45,029 nt of DNA, taken from NCBI GenBank assembly GCA_022968985.1, contig JALJPK010000027.1, positions 1-45,029 on the forward strand. Direction: 5' to 3'. The notes beneath the pieces are model-generated. The model searched no databases and was not told where the DNA came from. It saw only the letters and a program-made list of their open reading frames with translations. The position numbers and the translations under genes were made by a program. This document shows positions 15,105 through 22,513 of this stretch, piece by piece; position 1 is the stretch's first letter, and the number at the start of each line of letters is the position of its first letter. Source of the stretch: Pseudomonadales bacterium (GTDB lineage Bacteria; Pseudomonadota; Gammaproteobacteria; Pseudomonadales; Natronospirillaceae).

Positions 15105-16031
15105 ATGTCAAAAGTTTTACAAAGTGTCGATAGTCGAACCAATTTAGTCGGGCAAAATCGCCTTGAATTACTTATGTTTCGATTATTAACGAATCAAACT
15201 TACGCTATTAATGTGTTTAAAGTACAAGAAGTATTAACACTACCTAAATTGACAACTATCCCAGGCTCTAACCCTGTTGTAATTGGTGTTATTTATTTGC
15301 GAGGACGGCCATTACCTGTGATTGATTTAAGTTTAGCTATTGGTTGCCCTGCGCAAAAAATTGATGTCACATCAAATATTATAGTCACCGAATACAACTC
15401 AACAGTTCAGGCGTTTTTAGTGACGGGTATACGTAGAATTGTTAATTTAAATTGGGAGGAAATTTTGCCAGTCCCAACTGGTTCAGGTGATAAACATTAT
15501 TTAACAGCTGTTTCTAAATACGAAGAGGAAATAATTGAGATAATCGATGTTGAAAAAGTACTAGCTGAAGTTCAGCCACATAGTATGGAAATTAGTGAAG
15601 GTGTTGTCAAAGAAAACTTAAAATCGCAATTGATGGAAAAAGAAGTACTAGTAATCGATGACTCTTCAACAGCACGGATGCAGGTAAAAACAATAATGAC
15701 TGCTTTAGGATTAAAAGTGCATTTGGCTAGAAATGGATTGGAAGGGCTTCAAATGTTACAAGGCTGGCTTGATGAAGGTTTGAATATTTATGATAAATTA
15801 TTATTAGTGGTGACCGACGCAGAAATGCCAACTATGGATGGGTATAGTTTAACCACTGAAATACGTTCAGATGAACGAATGAAAGATTTATTTGTGGCGT
15901 TACATACTTCGTTAAGTGGTAATTTTAATGAAGCCATGGTTAAAAAAGTGGGGTGTAACGCTTTTTTAAGTAAGTTTGAACCCGACGAATTAGCAAAATT
16001 AGTTCAAAGTCGTTTAGAGCCAGATAACTAA
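15105..16031 (+). CDS. cheV: CheV-type chemotaxis coupling protein
   Basis: 308 aa. CheW domain (about 20-160: MFRLLTNQTYAINVFKVQEVL, VIYLRGRPLPVIDL) followed by a receiver domain (about 178-305). Receiver residues are D185-D186, phospho-acceptor D238 in VVTDAEMPTMDGY, T268 in ALHTSLSG and K290 in FLSKF. CheV couples chemoreceptors to CheA and is tuned by phosphorylation. No other che genes are present here, so it works with a cluster elsewhere. A GAGGCG ribosome site stands 5 bp before the ATG. A terminator-like hairpin follows at 16050. Confidence 0.94.
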   Translation: MSKVLQSVDSRTNLVGQNRLELLMFRLLTNQTYAINVFKVQEVLTLPKLTTIPGSNPVVIGVIYLRGRPLPVIDLSLAIGCPAQKIDVTSNIIVTEYNSTVQAFLVTGIRRIVNLNWEEILPVPTGSGDKHYLTAVSKYEEEIIEIIDVEKVLAEVQPHSMEISEGVVKENLKSQLMEKEVLVIDDSSTARMQVKTIMTALGLKVHLARNGLEGLQMLQGWLDEGLNIYDKLLLVVTDAEMPTMDGYSLTTEIRSDERMKDLFVALHTSLSGNFNEAMVKKVGCNAFLSKFEPDELAKLVQSRLEPDN

Positions 16032-16049
16032 ACTTATTTTAATGACTTA

Positions 16050-16075
16050 AAAAATACTTAAAGCAGTATTTTTGA
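16050..16075 (+). terminator. Rho-independent terminator-like hairpin after cheV
   Basis: AAAAATACT (16050-16058) pairs with AGTATTTTT (16065-16073) around a 6-base loop; the 3' arm ends in five T. It is 19 bp after the cheV stop. The stem is weak in G/C. Confidence 0.6.
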
Positions 16076-16137
16076 GTTAACTGGCTAGCTTGAAAACTTC
16101 ATGATAATGTTGCGCCTTTTTTATAGGTGCTTTCGTT

Positions 16138-16986
16138 TTGTTATTGTTAACCAAAATTCAATCCAAACTACAAATAATAGATAGCAACCGCTTTTTTCAA
16201 GCGGGGGTAATTGCTGTTATCTTGTTTTCCGCGTTAACCATTGGTGTTAATACCCACGATTTAAATATAAAAGTATTTGGTGAGGTTGACCTTTTAGGTC
16301 TATTTGATATCGCCATTACTGTGTTTTTTGTTTTTGAAATCACTATTCGCTTTTTAGCCTACGAAAATAAACGCGAGTTTTTAAAATCGGGTTGGAATGT
16401 TTTTGATTTAATTATTGTGGTTGGCAGTTTAGTGCCAGCTGGTGGTAGTGGTATTTTATTAGCGCGTTTATTACGTGTCTTTCGTGTGCTTCGTTTAGTT
16501 TCGATGGTGCCCGAGCTTCGCCTGCTGGTAAACGCTCTTTTAAAAGCCATTCCAAGAATGGGTTATATCGCCTTGTTGATGTTTGTTATTTTTTATATTT
16601 ATGCCGCTGCTGGCAGTATGCTTTTTGAAAAGGTGAATCCAATTTTGTGGGGGGATGTTTCAATTTCTATGTTGACGTTATTCAGAGTGGCAACATTTGA
16701 AGATTGGACAGACGTAATGTATGAAACAATGGCTTATCCACTTGTCGATTACTCATGGAGTTGGTTGTATTATTTATCTTTTATCTTTTTAACCGCCTTT
16801 ATCTTTTTAAATATGATGGTGGGCACCATTTTAGATGTTATGGGGCAAGAGCATGAAAAAGAACGTGCAATTGCCAATGGTGAATCTTTCGAAGAGGCTC
16901 AACCAGCCAGTCGTGGTCAAATTCAAAAATTAGAAGAAGAAATTTCAGAATTAAAATATTTGATCCTAGATTTGAAAAATAAGTAA
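16138..16986 (+). CDS. Single-domain voltage-gated cation channel (BacNav-like, ion_trans)
   Basis: 282 aa with six membrane segments. S4 carries regularly spaced Arg (LARLLRVFRVLRLV, about residues 108-121). The pore loop reads LTLFRVATFEDWTDVMYE, giving a T186-F-E-D-W190 filter. Known bacterial sodium channels have TLESW, while eukaryotic calcium channel repeats have TxExW/TGEDW-like filters, so ion choice is open. After S6 (AFIFLNMMVGTILDVM) a C-terminal coiled coil (QIQKLEEEISELKYLILDLKNK) should hold the tetramer. The start is TTG with AGGTG about 9 bp ahead; an ATG downstream would delete the first segment. The gene stands alone between cheV and rlmKL. Homologues can link to motility or pH homeostasis. 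Confidence 0.88.
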   Translation: MLLLTKIQSKLQIIDSNRFFQAGVIAVILFSALTIGVNTHDLNIKVFGEVDLLGLFDIAITVFFVFEITIRFLAYENKREFLKSGWNVFDLIIVVGSLVPAGGSGILLARLLRVFRVLRLVSMVPELRLLVNALLKAIPRMGYIALLMFVIFYIYAAAGSMLFEKVNPILWGDVSISMLTLFRVATFEDWTDVMYETMAYPLVDYSWSWLYYLSFIFLTAFIFLNMMVGTILDVMGQEHEKERAIANGESFEEAQPASRGQIQKLEEEISELKYLILDLKNK

Positions 16987-17000
16987 TCATGACTAGTTTC

Positions 17001-17009
17001 TGCTATAGT
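17001..17009 (+). promoter_or_regulatory. Extended -10 promoter element upstream of rlmL
   Basis: TGCTATAGT fits the TGnTATAAT extended -10 with one mismatch. It lies 38 bp before the rlmL ATG. No clear -35 is visible, which is tolerated with extended -10 sites. Confidence 0.45.
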
Positions 17010-17047
17010 ACGCGACCTTTTTTAAACTTTTAATATAGATCCTCTAA

Positions 17048-19273
17048 ATGACTCAAGATACTCAAGATACAGACGTAATAGTGCAAAAAATAGGCACTGA
17101 AATATACGAATTATTTGTTACTTGCCCTAAAGGCTTGGAGCATTTAGTTGATCAAGAATTAGAAAGTTTTGGTTGTACAACCCGCAAAATTCAATTTGCT
17201 GGTGTGTTAGTTGAAGCCACGTTAGATCAGATGTATTACATCTGCCTTTATTCAAGAGTAGCAAACCGTGTGTTATTGAAGCTAAATGGCGGAAAAGTAC
17301 TATCAAAGGATTATTTATACGACTTAGTTAAGCAAGTGGATTGGCAGCAGCATATGCGCACCACTAATACCTTTAAAATTACATTTAATGGCAAAGTAGA
17401 TGGTATTAATAATAGCTTATACGGTATGCAATTAATTAAAGATGCAGTATGTGATTATTTTAGAGATAAAACGGGTGTTCGCCCCAATGTTGAAAAAAAC
17501 CAGCCTGATTTACACATTAACGTACATGTTCATAGAGACCAAGCCAGTGTTTATTTAGATTTATCCGGCGACAGTTTACATCGTCGTGGTTATAAGAAAT
17601 ATGGCGGTAAAGCGCCGTTAAAAGAAAACTTAGCCGCTTCTTTATTATTAAAAGCAAAATGGCCTGAAATTGCAAAACAAGGCGGAGCGTTAATTGATCC
17701 TACCTGTGGTTCTGGAACGTTTATTACTGAAGCTATATTAATGGCAACGGATACTGCGCCTGGTTTATACCGTACATATTGGGGGTTTGAGCGTTGGCTA
17801 AAACACGATCAGGTTTTGTGGTCAAAAAACTTAGAGCAAGCTCGTAGACGTCGCTTGATAGGCGAAAAAACAAAGGTTAAATTTTACGGTTATGACAGTG
17901 ATGCTGGTGCTGTGAGTTATACCAAATCAAACATAGCAGGTTTGCATTTAGATGTGGATGTTACGCTAAATCAACAACCGTTATCTGAATTAACAACAGA
18001 TGAAAATGCCCCTGAAAATGGATTATTAATTGCCAATCCGCCATATGGAGAGCGTATGAGTGATAAGGCGCACTTAACCAATTTATATCAATTTATCGGG
18101 CAGAGCATTTTTCAAAATTACAGAGGTTATAAAAGCGCTATTTTAACCAATGATGCGGAACTTGGTTTTGCATTAAATATGCGTTTGCATCATAAATTTC
18201 AATGTTTAAACGGCAAGTTAGAATGTGTATTCTTACAGTTCGAGCCAGATAGCTACAAACTGGATAAAATTAAAGCGAAATTTAGCCAAGAAGAAGTTGA
18301 GCAAAAAACAGCTGAAATTGAAGAGTATGTGCCCACTGGCCCAATCATAGACTTTGTTAATCGTCTTAAAAAGAACAAAAAGAAATTAAAAAACTGGTTA
18401 AAAAAGAACGATATTGAAGCGTATCGTTTATACGATGCCGATTTACCCGAATACAGCGTAGCCATTGATATATATCAAGACAAAGCGTTAGTGCAAGAAT
18501 ACAAAGCACCTAAAACAATTGATGAAAAAAAAGCCCATACACGTTTGATGGATATCATCAAAGTGCTACCCAGTGCTTTGAATATTATTCCAGAGCATAT
18601 TTATTACAAAGAGCGTAAACGCCAAGCCGGTAAAAGCCAATATGAAAAACAGCAAGATGAAAAGTCGTGTTTTCATATTCAAGAATACAAAGCAAGACTA
18701 GAAGTTAACTTAAGTGACTATTTGGATTCAGGTCTGTTTTTAGATCATCGCCCAATGCGCAAATGGGTATATGAAAACAGTAAAGGTAAGTCGGTATTAA
18801 ATTTATTTTGTTACACGGCTAGTTTTAGTGTGCACGCGGCGCTGGGTGGCTCAACTCGTACAACCAGTGTGGATTTGTCCAATACTTATATCGCCTGGGC
18901 ACAAAGAAACTTAGCGCAAAATGGTTTATCTGATTACCAAAACCGTTGTATTGCAAGTGATTGTATTGAGTTTTTAAAGAAAGACGAACAATTCTATGAC
19001 CTTATCATCATGGATCCGCCAACGTTTAGTAATTCTAAAAAGATGCAGGATGTATTAGACATCCAAAGAGATCACGGTTTGTTAATTGATATGGCTATGG
19101 ATCGATTGGAAGTAGGTGGTACTTTAATTTTCTCTAATAACTTTAAAAAGTTTAAGTTAGATGAAGAATTATTAGAACGATACGATGTAAACGATATCAG
19201 TAAAAAAAGCATCGACATCGATTTTGAAAGAAACTCAAATATTCATCGCTGTTGGAAGATTCAACCTAAATAG
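17048..19273 (+). CDS. rlmL: Fused 23S rRNA methyltransferase RlmKL
   Basis: 741 aa, the full-length fusion that makes m2G2445 (RlmL half) and m7G2069 (RlmK half) in 23S rRNA. Order: THUMP domain (about 60-170), first SAM methyltransferase with DPTCGSGTF (217-225) and catalytic NPPYGER (330-336), Lys-rich linker (about 430-460), second methyltransferase with NLFCYTASFSVHAA and DPPTFSN (656-662). The gene follows the channel gene by about 60 bp behind its own extended -10. It is 8 bp upstream of nadK in the same direction, so the two are probably cotranscribed. No anomaly seen. Confidence 0.97.
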   Translation: MTQDTQDTDVIVQKIGTEIYELFVTCPKGLEHLVDQELESFGCTTRKIQFAGVLVEATLDQMYYICLYSRVANRVLLKLNGGKVLSKDYLYDLVKQVDWQQHMRTTNTFKITFNGKVDGINNSLYGMQLIKDAVCDYFRDKTGVRPNVEKNQPDLHINVHVHRDQASVYLDLSGDSLHRRGYKKYGGKAPLKENLAASLLLKAKWPEIAKQGGALIDPTCGSGTFITEAILMATDTAPGLYRTYWGFERWLKHDQVLWSKNLEQARRRRLIGEKTKVKFYGYDSDAGAVSYTKSNIAGLHLDVDVTLNQQPLSELTTDENAPENGLLIANPPYGERMSDKAHLTNLYQFIGQSIFQNYRGYKSAILTNDAELGFALNMRLHHKFQCLNGKLECVFLQFEPDSYKLDKIKAKFSQEEVEQKTAEIEEYVPTGPIIDFVNRLKKNKKKLKNWLKKNDIEAYRLYDADLPEYSVAIDIYQDKALVQEYKAPKTIDEKKAHTRLMDIIKVLPSALNIIPEHIYYKERKRQAGKSQYEKQQDEKSCFHIQEYKARLEVNLSDYLDSGLFLDHRPMRKWVYENSKGKSVLNLFCYTASFSVHAALGGSTRTTSVDLSNTYIAWAQRNLAQNGLSDYQNRCIASDCIEFLKKDEQFYDLIIMDPPTFSNSKKMQDVLDIQRDHGLLIDMAMDRLEVGGTLIFSNNFKKFKLDEELLERYDVNDISKKSIDIDFERNSNIHRCWKIQPK

Positions 19274-19281
19274 GAAAAATC

Positions 19282-20166
19282 ATGAACCAGTTTCAAAAGG
19301 TTGGCATTATCGGCCGCTTACAAAGCAATCAAGTGCTGGGTACTATTCATAAGTTACTTAAATTATTAATGGATCAACAGGTTGATGTAAAAGTTGACCA
19401 TCGTTTAAAAGCGCATTTACGTGAAAAAGATATTGATTTCACCCCCGTGCAATCTTTAGGCAAATGGGCTGACTTAATTATTTGTGTAGGTGGTGATGGC
19501 ACACTTTTGGGTGTGGCTCGTGAAATGACTGGTTTTAATGTGCCTGTATTAGGTATTAACCGTGGGCGTTTAGGTTTTTTGACTGATGTGATGCCTGAAG
19601 CGATGCATAGACAAGTCATTGACGTTTTAAATGGTAAATACATTACCGAAGAGCGTTTTTTACTTTGTGCTCAATTGGTTCGTGATGGCAAAGTGATTCA
19701 GTCTTATAACGCTTTAAATGATGTGGTTTTACATCCAGGTCAGTCAATTCGTATGATTGAATTTGAATTATACATTGATCAAAAATTCGTTTATTCGCAG
19801 CGCTCTGACGGATTAATTGTATCAACCCCAACAGGGTCAACGGCTTACGCGTTGTCTGCAGGTGGGCCGATGATGCATCCAAGTATGGATGGTATTGTTT
19901 TAGTGCCTATGTTTCCTCATTCATTATCTTATCGACCATTGGTGGTGAGTGCCAATAGTGAAATTCGAATTGTACCAAGTGAAGATAATCCACTGCCACC
20001 GCAAATAAGTTGTGATGCTCATAATCATTTGATTACTTTGCCGGGAGATGAAATCGTCATTAAAAAGCTGGAACAAACATTGCATTTGCTTCACCCAGTG
20101 GAGCATAATTATTATGATATTTGTCGACAAAAATTAGGATGGGGGAGTCGCCTCGGAGAAGACTGA
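19282..20166 (+). CDS. nadK: NAD kinase
   Basis: Phosphorylates NAD to NADP. 294 aa, normal for the family. Key motifs: VGGDGTLLG (69-77, with the catalytic Asp at 72), NRGRLGFLTD (93-102), NDVVLHPG, and SDGLIVSTPTGSTAYALSAGGP in the NAD-binding part. It begins 8 bp after rlmL with AGGAAAAATC before the ATG. A 176-bp A/T-rich spacer separates it from the next gene. Confidence 0.97.
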   Translation: MNQFQKVGIIGRLQSNQVLGTIHKLLKLLMDQQVDVKVDHRLKAHLREKDIDFTPVQSLGKWADLIICVGGDGTLLGVAREMTGFNVPVLGINRGRLGFLTDVMPEAMHRQVIDVLNGKYITEERFLLCAQLVRDGKVIQSYNALNDVVLHPGQSIRMIEFELYIDQKFVYSQRSDGLIVSTPTGSTAYALSAGGPMMHPSMDGIVLVPMFPHSLSYRPLVVSANSEIRIVPSEDNPLPPQISCDAHNHLITLPGDEIVIKKLEQTLHLLHPVEHNYYDICRQKLGWGSRLGED

Positions 20167-20342
20167 TTTTTTTGTTAAGTTTTTCAATAAATATCAATAA
20201 AATGTGAAATTACAATACAAAGTAAAATTCAAAGCGTCATTTTTTTTGCTATGTTTAATATGGATTAAATAGAGAATTCTCAAGAGTGAGTCATTTTTTA
20301 TTGTAATTATTGAAAAGCTGATACATTAATTAACAAGGTAGG

Positions 20343-21233
20343 TTGATTTTGTTCGAAAACCAGATGCAACTTCGTTTAGAAAGTGATACCGCACAACAGT
20401 CATTAAACGACATAGTAGAAGCGGTTATTAAGCAGTTTAGAAATGAATATGACTCAAAAAGTGTAGAGTTAATTTATTTAAAAGGAGAGAACGTCCCTGC
20501 ATGGATAAATGTGGATGCCAGTTTATTAACGTCTTGTTTAAAATCCCTAATCAAAAATGCATTAGATCACACTGTAAAAGGTGAGGTGCTGGTGTTAATT
20601 CATTTAGACGATAGTGTGCAAGCTGAAACTAAATTAAGACTCAATGTTTCAGATACGGGTGAAGGAATCGATTCTAATACTGTTCGTCATATTGAAAACA
20701 TGATGTTAAACCCAAAAGAGCCCGTCAAAAAAAATGTTCTGGCAAAATGTACCAAAGAAGTCAGGCATATGGGGGGGCATATTGGTTTAAGAAGCACTTT
20801 AAGTAGAGGTACAACAATCTGGTTGGATGTGCCAATAAACCTCAATGAATCTATGATGGAGCGTCGAAAAGATCCTGTATTTGAACAGGGAGTTGTATTT
20901 GCCTCTCATAGCACCAATCAAACCGCATTATTAAGGTATATTGCACCTCTTTGTAAGAGCAGTAAAATTGTTCGTACTCAAATGGATATATCTGTTTTAA
21001 ATAATAATCACCCCATAGACCTTGTAGTAATCCAAGGAAAAATACCCGATTTAAGTCAAATTAATGCTAAGAAAATTATTTATATAGGGGATGTCAATTC
21101 ACAACATCCGGATGATTATATCTTGCCGAAAAATGTTCAATATATGAGTAAACCTGTGTTACCAAGTGATTTTGAAAAAATACGAATTCAGCATGAAAAT
21201 GATTTCAGCTTTGAAATCGCACAATCAATGTAG
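20343..21233 (+). CDS. Histidine-kinase-like ATPase domain with a degenerate receiver-like tail
   Basis: 296 aa. Residues about 10-165 are a GHKL ATPase: N-box SLIKNALDHT (N72), G1 box SDTGEGID (103-110), and a late RHMGGHIGLRSTLSRGTTIWLDVP. There is no sensor, HAMP or phospho-acceptor His domain ahead. The remainder (about 180-285) looks like a receiver fold (VVFASHST..., DLVVIQGKIPDL, KIIYIGDV, YMSKPVLPSDF) lacking the acidic pocket. It resembles the C-terminal half of a hybrid kinase. It may be a truncated kinase, an anti-sigma-like ATPase or a partner of another protein. Start is TTG 20343 or TTG 20349 with an AAGGTAGG site ahead. Function is unresolved. Confidence 0.7.
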   Translation: MILFENQMQLRLESDTAQQSLNDIVEAVIKQFRNEYDSKSVELIYLKGENVPAWINVDASLLTSCLKSLIKNALDHTVKGEVLVLIHLDDSVQAETKLRLNVSDTGEGIDSNTVRHIENMMLNPKEPVKKNVLAKCTKEVRHMGGHIGLRSTLSRGTTIWLDVPINLNESMMERRKDPVFEQGVVFASHSTNQTALLRYIAPLCKSSKIVRTQMDISVLNNNHPIDLVVIQGKIPDLSQINAKKIIYIGDVNSQHPDDYILPKNVQYMSKPVLPSDFEKIRIQHENDFSFEIAQSM

Positions 21234-21243
21234 CTCAATCTTA

Positions 21244-21282
21244 GCGCTCTTGGTATCATGTGCTTTTTTTGATACTAGAGTG
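21244..21282 (+). terminator. Imperfect hairpin before yeaC
   Basis: GCTCTTGGTATCA and TGATACTAGAGTGC form an interrupted stem around a T-rich loop, 10 bp after the kinase-like stop and directly before the yeaC start. No U-run follows, so it may modulate readthrough or yeaC translation rather than terminate. Confidence 0.35.
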
Positions 21283-21286
21283 CTGT

Positions 21287-21523
21287 ATGAGTTTTGTTGA
21301 TGTTGCTAAAAATCTAGATTTGCCTACCTACGAAAAACTTAAAACCGCCGTTGAAATTGGTAAATGGCCAACTGGACAAGTTTTAACTCAAGAGCAAAAA
21401 TCAATCTGCATGGAAGCGGTAATGACCTATGAAATGGCGCATTTTTCTGAGGAAAAACGCACAGGGTACATGGAGCAAGCCTGCAAAAGTACATCAACTG
21501 TTGATTTAATCACTAAACAATAA
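21287..21523 (+). CDS. yeaC: YeaC / DUF1315 family protein
   Basis: 78 aa if started at the ATG 21287 (MSFVDVAKNLDLPTYEKLKTAVEIGKWPTGQVLTQEQKS). The KLKTAVE-x-GKWP-x-G-x-LT-x-EQK signature is that of YeaC. Function is unknown. An upstream in-frame GTG at 21260 would add nine hydrophobic residues and lies inside a hairpin, so I did not use it. It ends 12 bp before the DUF2797 gene, and the two are neighbours in pseudomonads as well, as far as I recall. Confidence 0.85.
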   Translation: MSFVDVAKNLDLPTYEKLKTAVEIGKWPTGQVLTQEQKSICMEAVMTYEMAHFSEEKRTGYMEQACKSTSTVDLITKQ

Positions 21524-21535
21524 TAAGAATTATAT

Positions 21536-22390
21536 ATGAATGATTTATTTGATACGGCTAATTTTCAAAATAGTTTTACTGGTATCGTTGTCAAAATGCA
21601 AACTCGCCATCAAAGCCCGGTTGACTATCAATTTGTAATTGGTGATGACAAAGTGTCGATGAACCCATTAATTGGTCAAGAGATTCGTTTGAGTCACCAG
21701 GGTGTAATTCGATGTTTATACTGTAATAAAGTGATTACAAAAAGTTATGGGCAAGGTTATTGTTACGATCACCTTATGCAGTTAGCTTCAAATGATACCT
21801 GTATGATGAGTCCTGAAAAATGCCATTTTGCGCAGGGTACTTGTCGAGATAATCGTTTTGCTGAAAGTGTGTGTAATCAAGGGCATTATGTTTATTTGGC
21901 CAACACCTCTGAAGTAAAAGTGGGTATCACAAGAAACTCTCAAATTCCTACTCGATGGATGGATCAAGGTGCGAAACAAGCCATGGTGATTGCTCGAGTG
22001 AGTACACGTCACTTAGCCGGTTTAGTTGAAGTTATTTTCAAACAATATGTGAGTGATAAAACCAATTGGCGAAATATGCTAAAAGGTGAGGCAGATTTAA
22101 TCGATTTGGCCAAAGTGCGTGATGATTGTATGGACAAAGCCAAAGAACAAATTGATGGTTTACAAGATCAATATGGTTTAGTGGCGATACAAATGTTTAA
22201 TCATGGTGAAGTATTTGAGCTGGATTTTCCAGTGACACAATACCCCGAAAAAGTAACAAGCTTAAACCTAGACAAACAACCTGAAATTCAAGGTCGTTTA
22301 TTAGGTATTAAAGGGCAGTATTTAATTTTGGATTGTGGTGTCATCAATATCCGAAAATACTCGGGTTATGAGCTAACATTAGAATACTAA
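21536..22390 (+). CDS. DUF2797 family protein (Cys-cluster, GIY-YIG-like)
   Basis: 284 aa. A central Cys/His cluster (RCLYCNK, GYCYDHL, DTCMMSPEKCHFAQGTCRD) probably binds zinc. It is followed by HYVYLANTSEVKVGITRNSQIPTRWMDQGA, which has the Y-(x)n-GIT spacing of a GIY-YIG-like fold, and DKTNWRNML. DUF2797 proteins have no established function; a nuclease role is only suggested by fold similarity. The gene follows yeaC closely and precedes pepN, the order also known from Pseudomonas-type genomes. Confidence 0.85.
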   Translation: MNDLFDTANFQNSFTGIVVKMQTRHQSPVDYQFVIGDDKVSMNPLIGQEIRLSHQGVIRCLYCNKVITKSYGQGYCYDHLMQLASNDTCMMSPEKCHFAQGTCRDNRFAESVCNQGHYVYLANTSEVKVGITRNSQIPTRWMDQGAKQAMVIARVSTRHLAGLVEVIFKQYVSDKTNWRNMLKGEADLIDLAKVRDDCMDKAKEQIDGLQDQYGLVAIQMFNHGEVFELDFPVTQYPEKVTSLNLDKQPEIQGRLLGIKGQYLILDCGVINIRKYSGYELTLEY

Positions 22391-22478
22391 AAAATAACGA
22401 TGTATATCAGCTGCAAATTCCACTGCAATCTTAGTATTGTGGTTTGTGTTGAATCTAATTAAAAAAATAAATAATACG

Positions 22479-22502
22479 CCCTTGATTAATCAAGGGTTTT
22501 TT
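22479..22502 (+). terminator. Strong intrinsic terminator or attenuator just before pepN
   Basis: CCCTTGATTAATCAAGGG (22479-22496) is a perfect palindrome followed by TTTTTT (22497-22502). It would end the yeaC-DUF2797 transcript. The pepN ribosome site AAGGG (22503-22507) begins right after the T-run and repeats the AAGGG of the 3' arm. Confidence 0.75.
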
Positions 22503-22513
22503 AAGGGAAAAAA

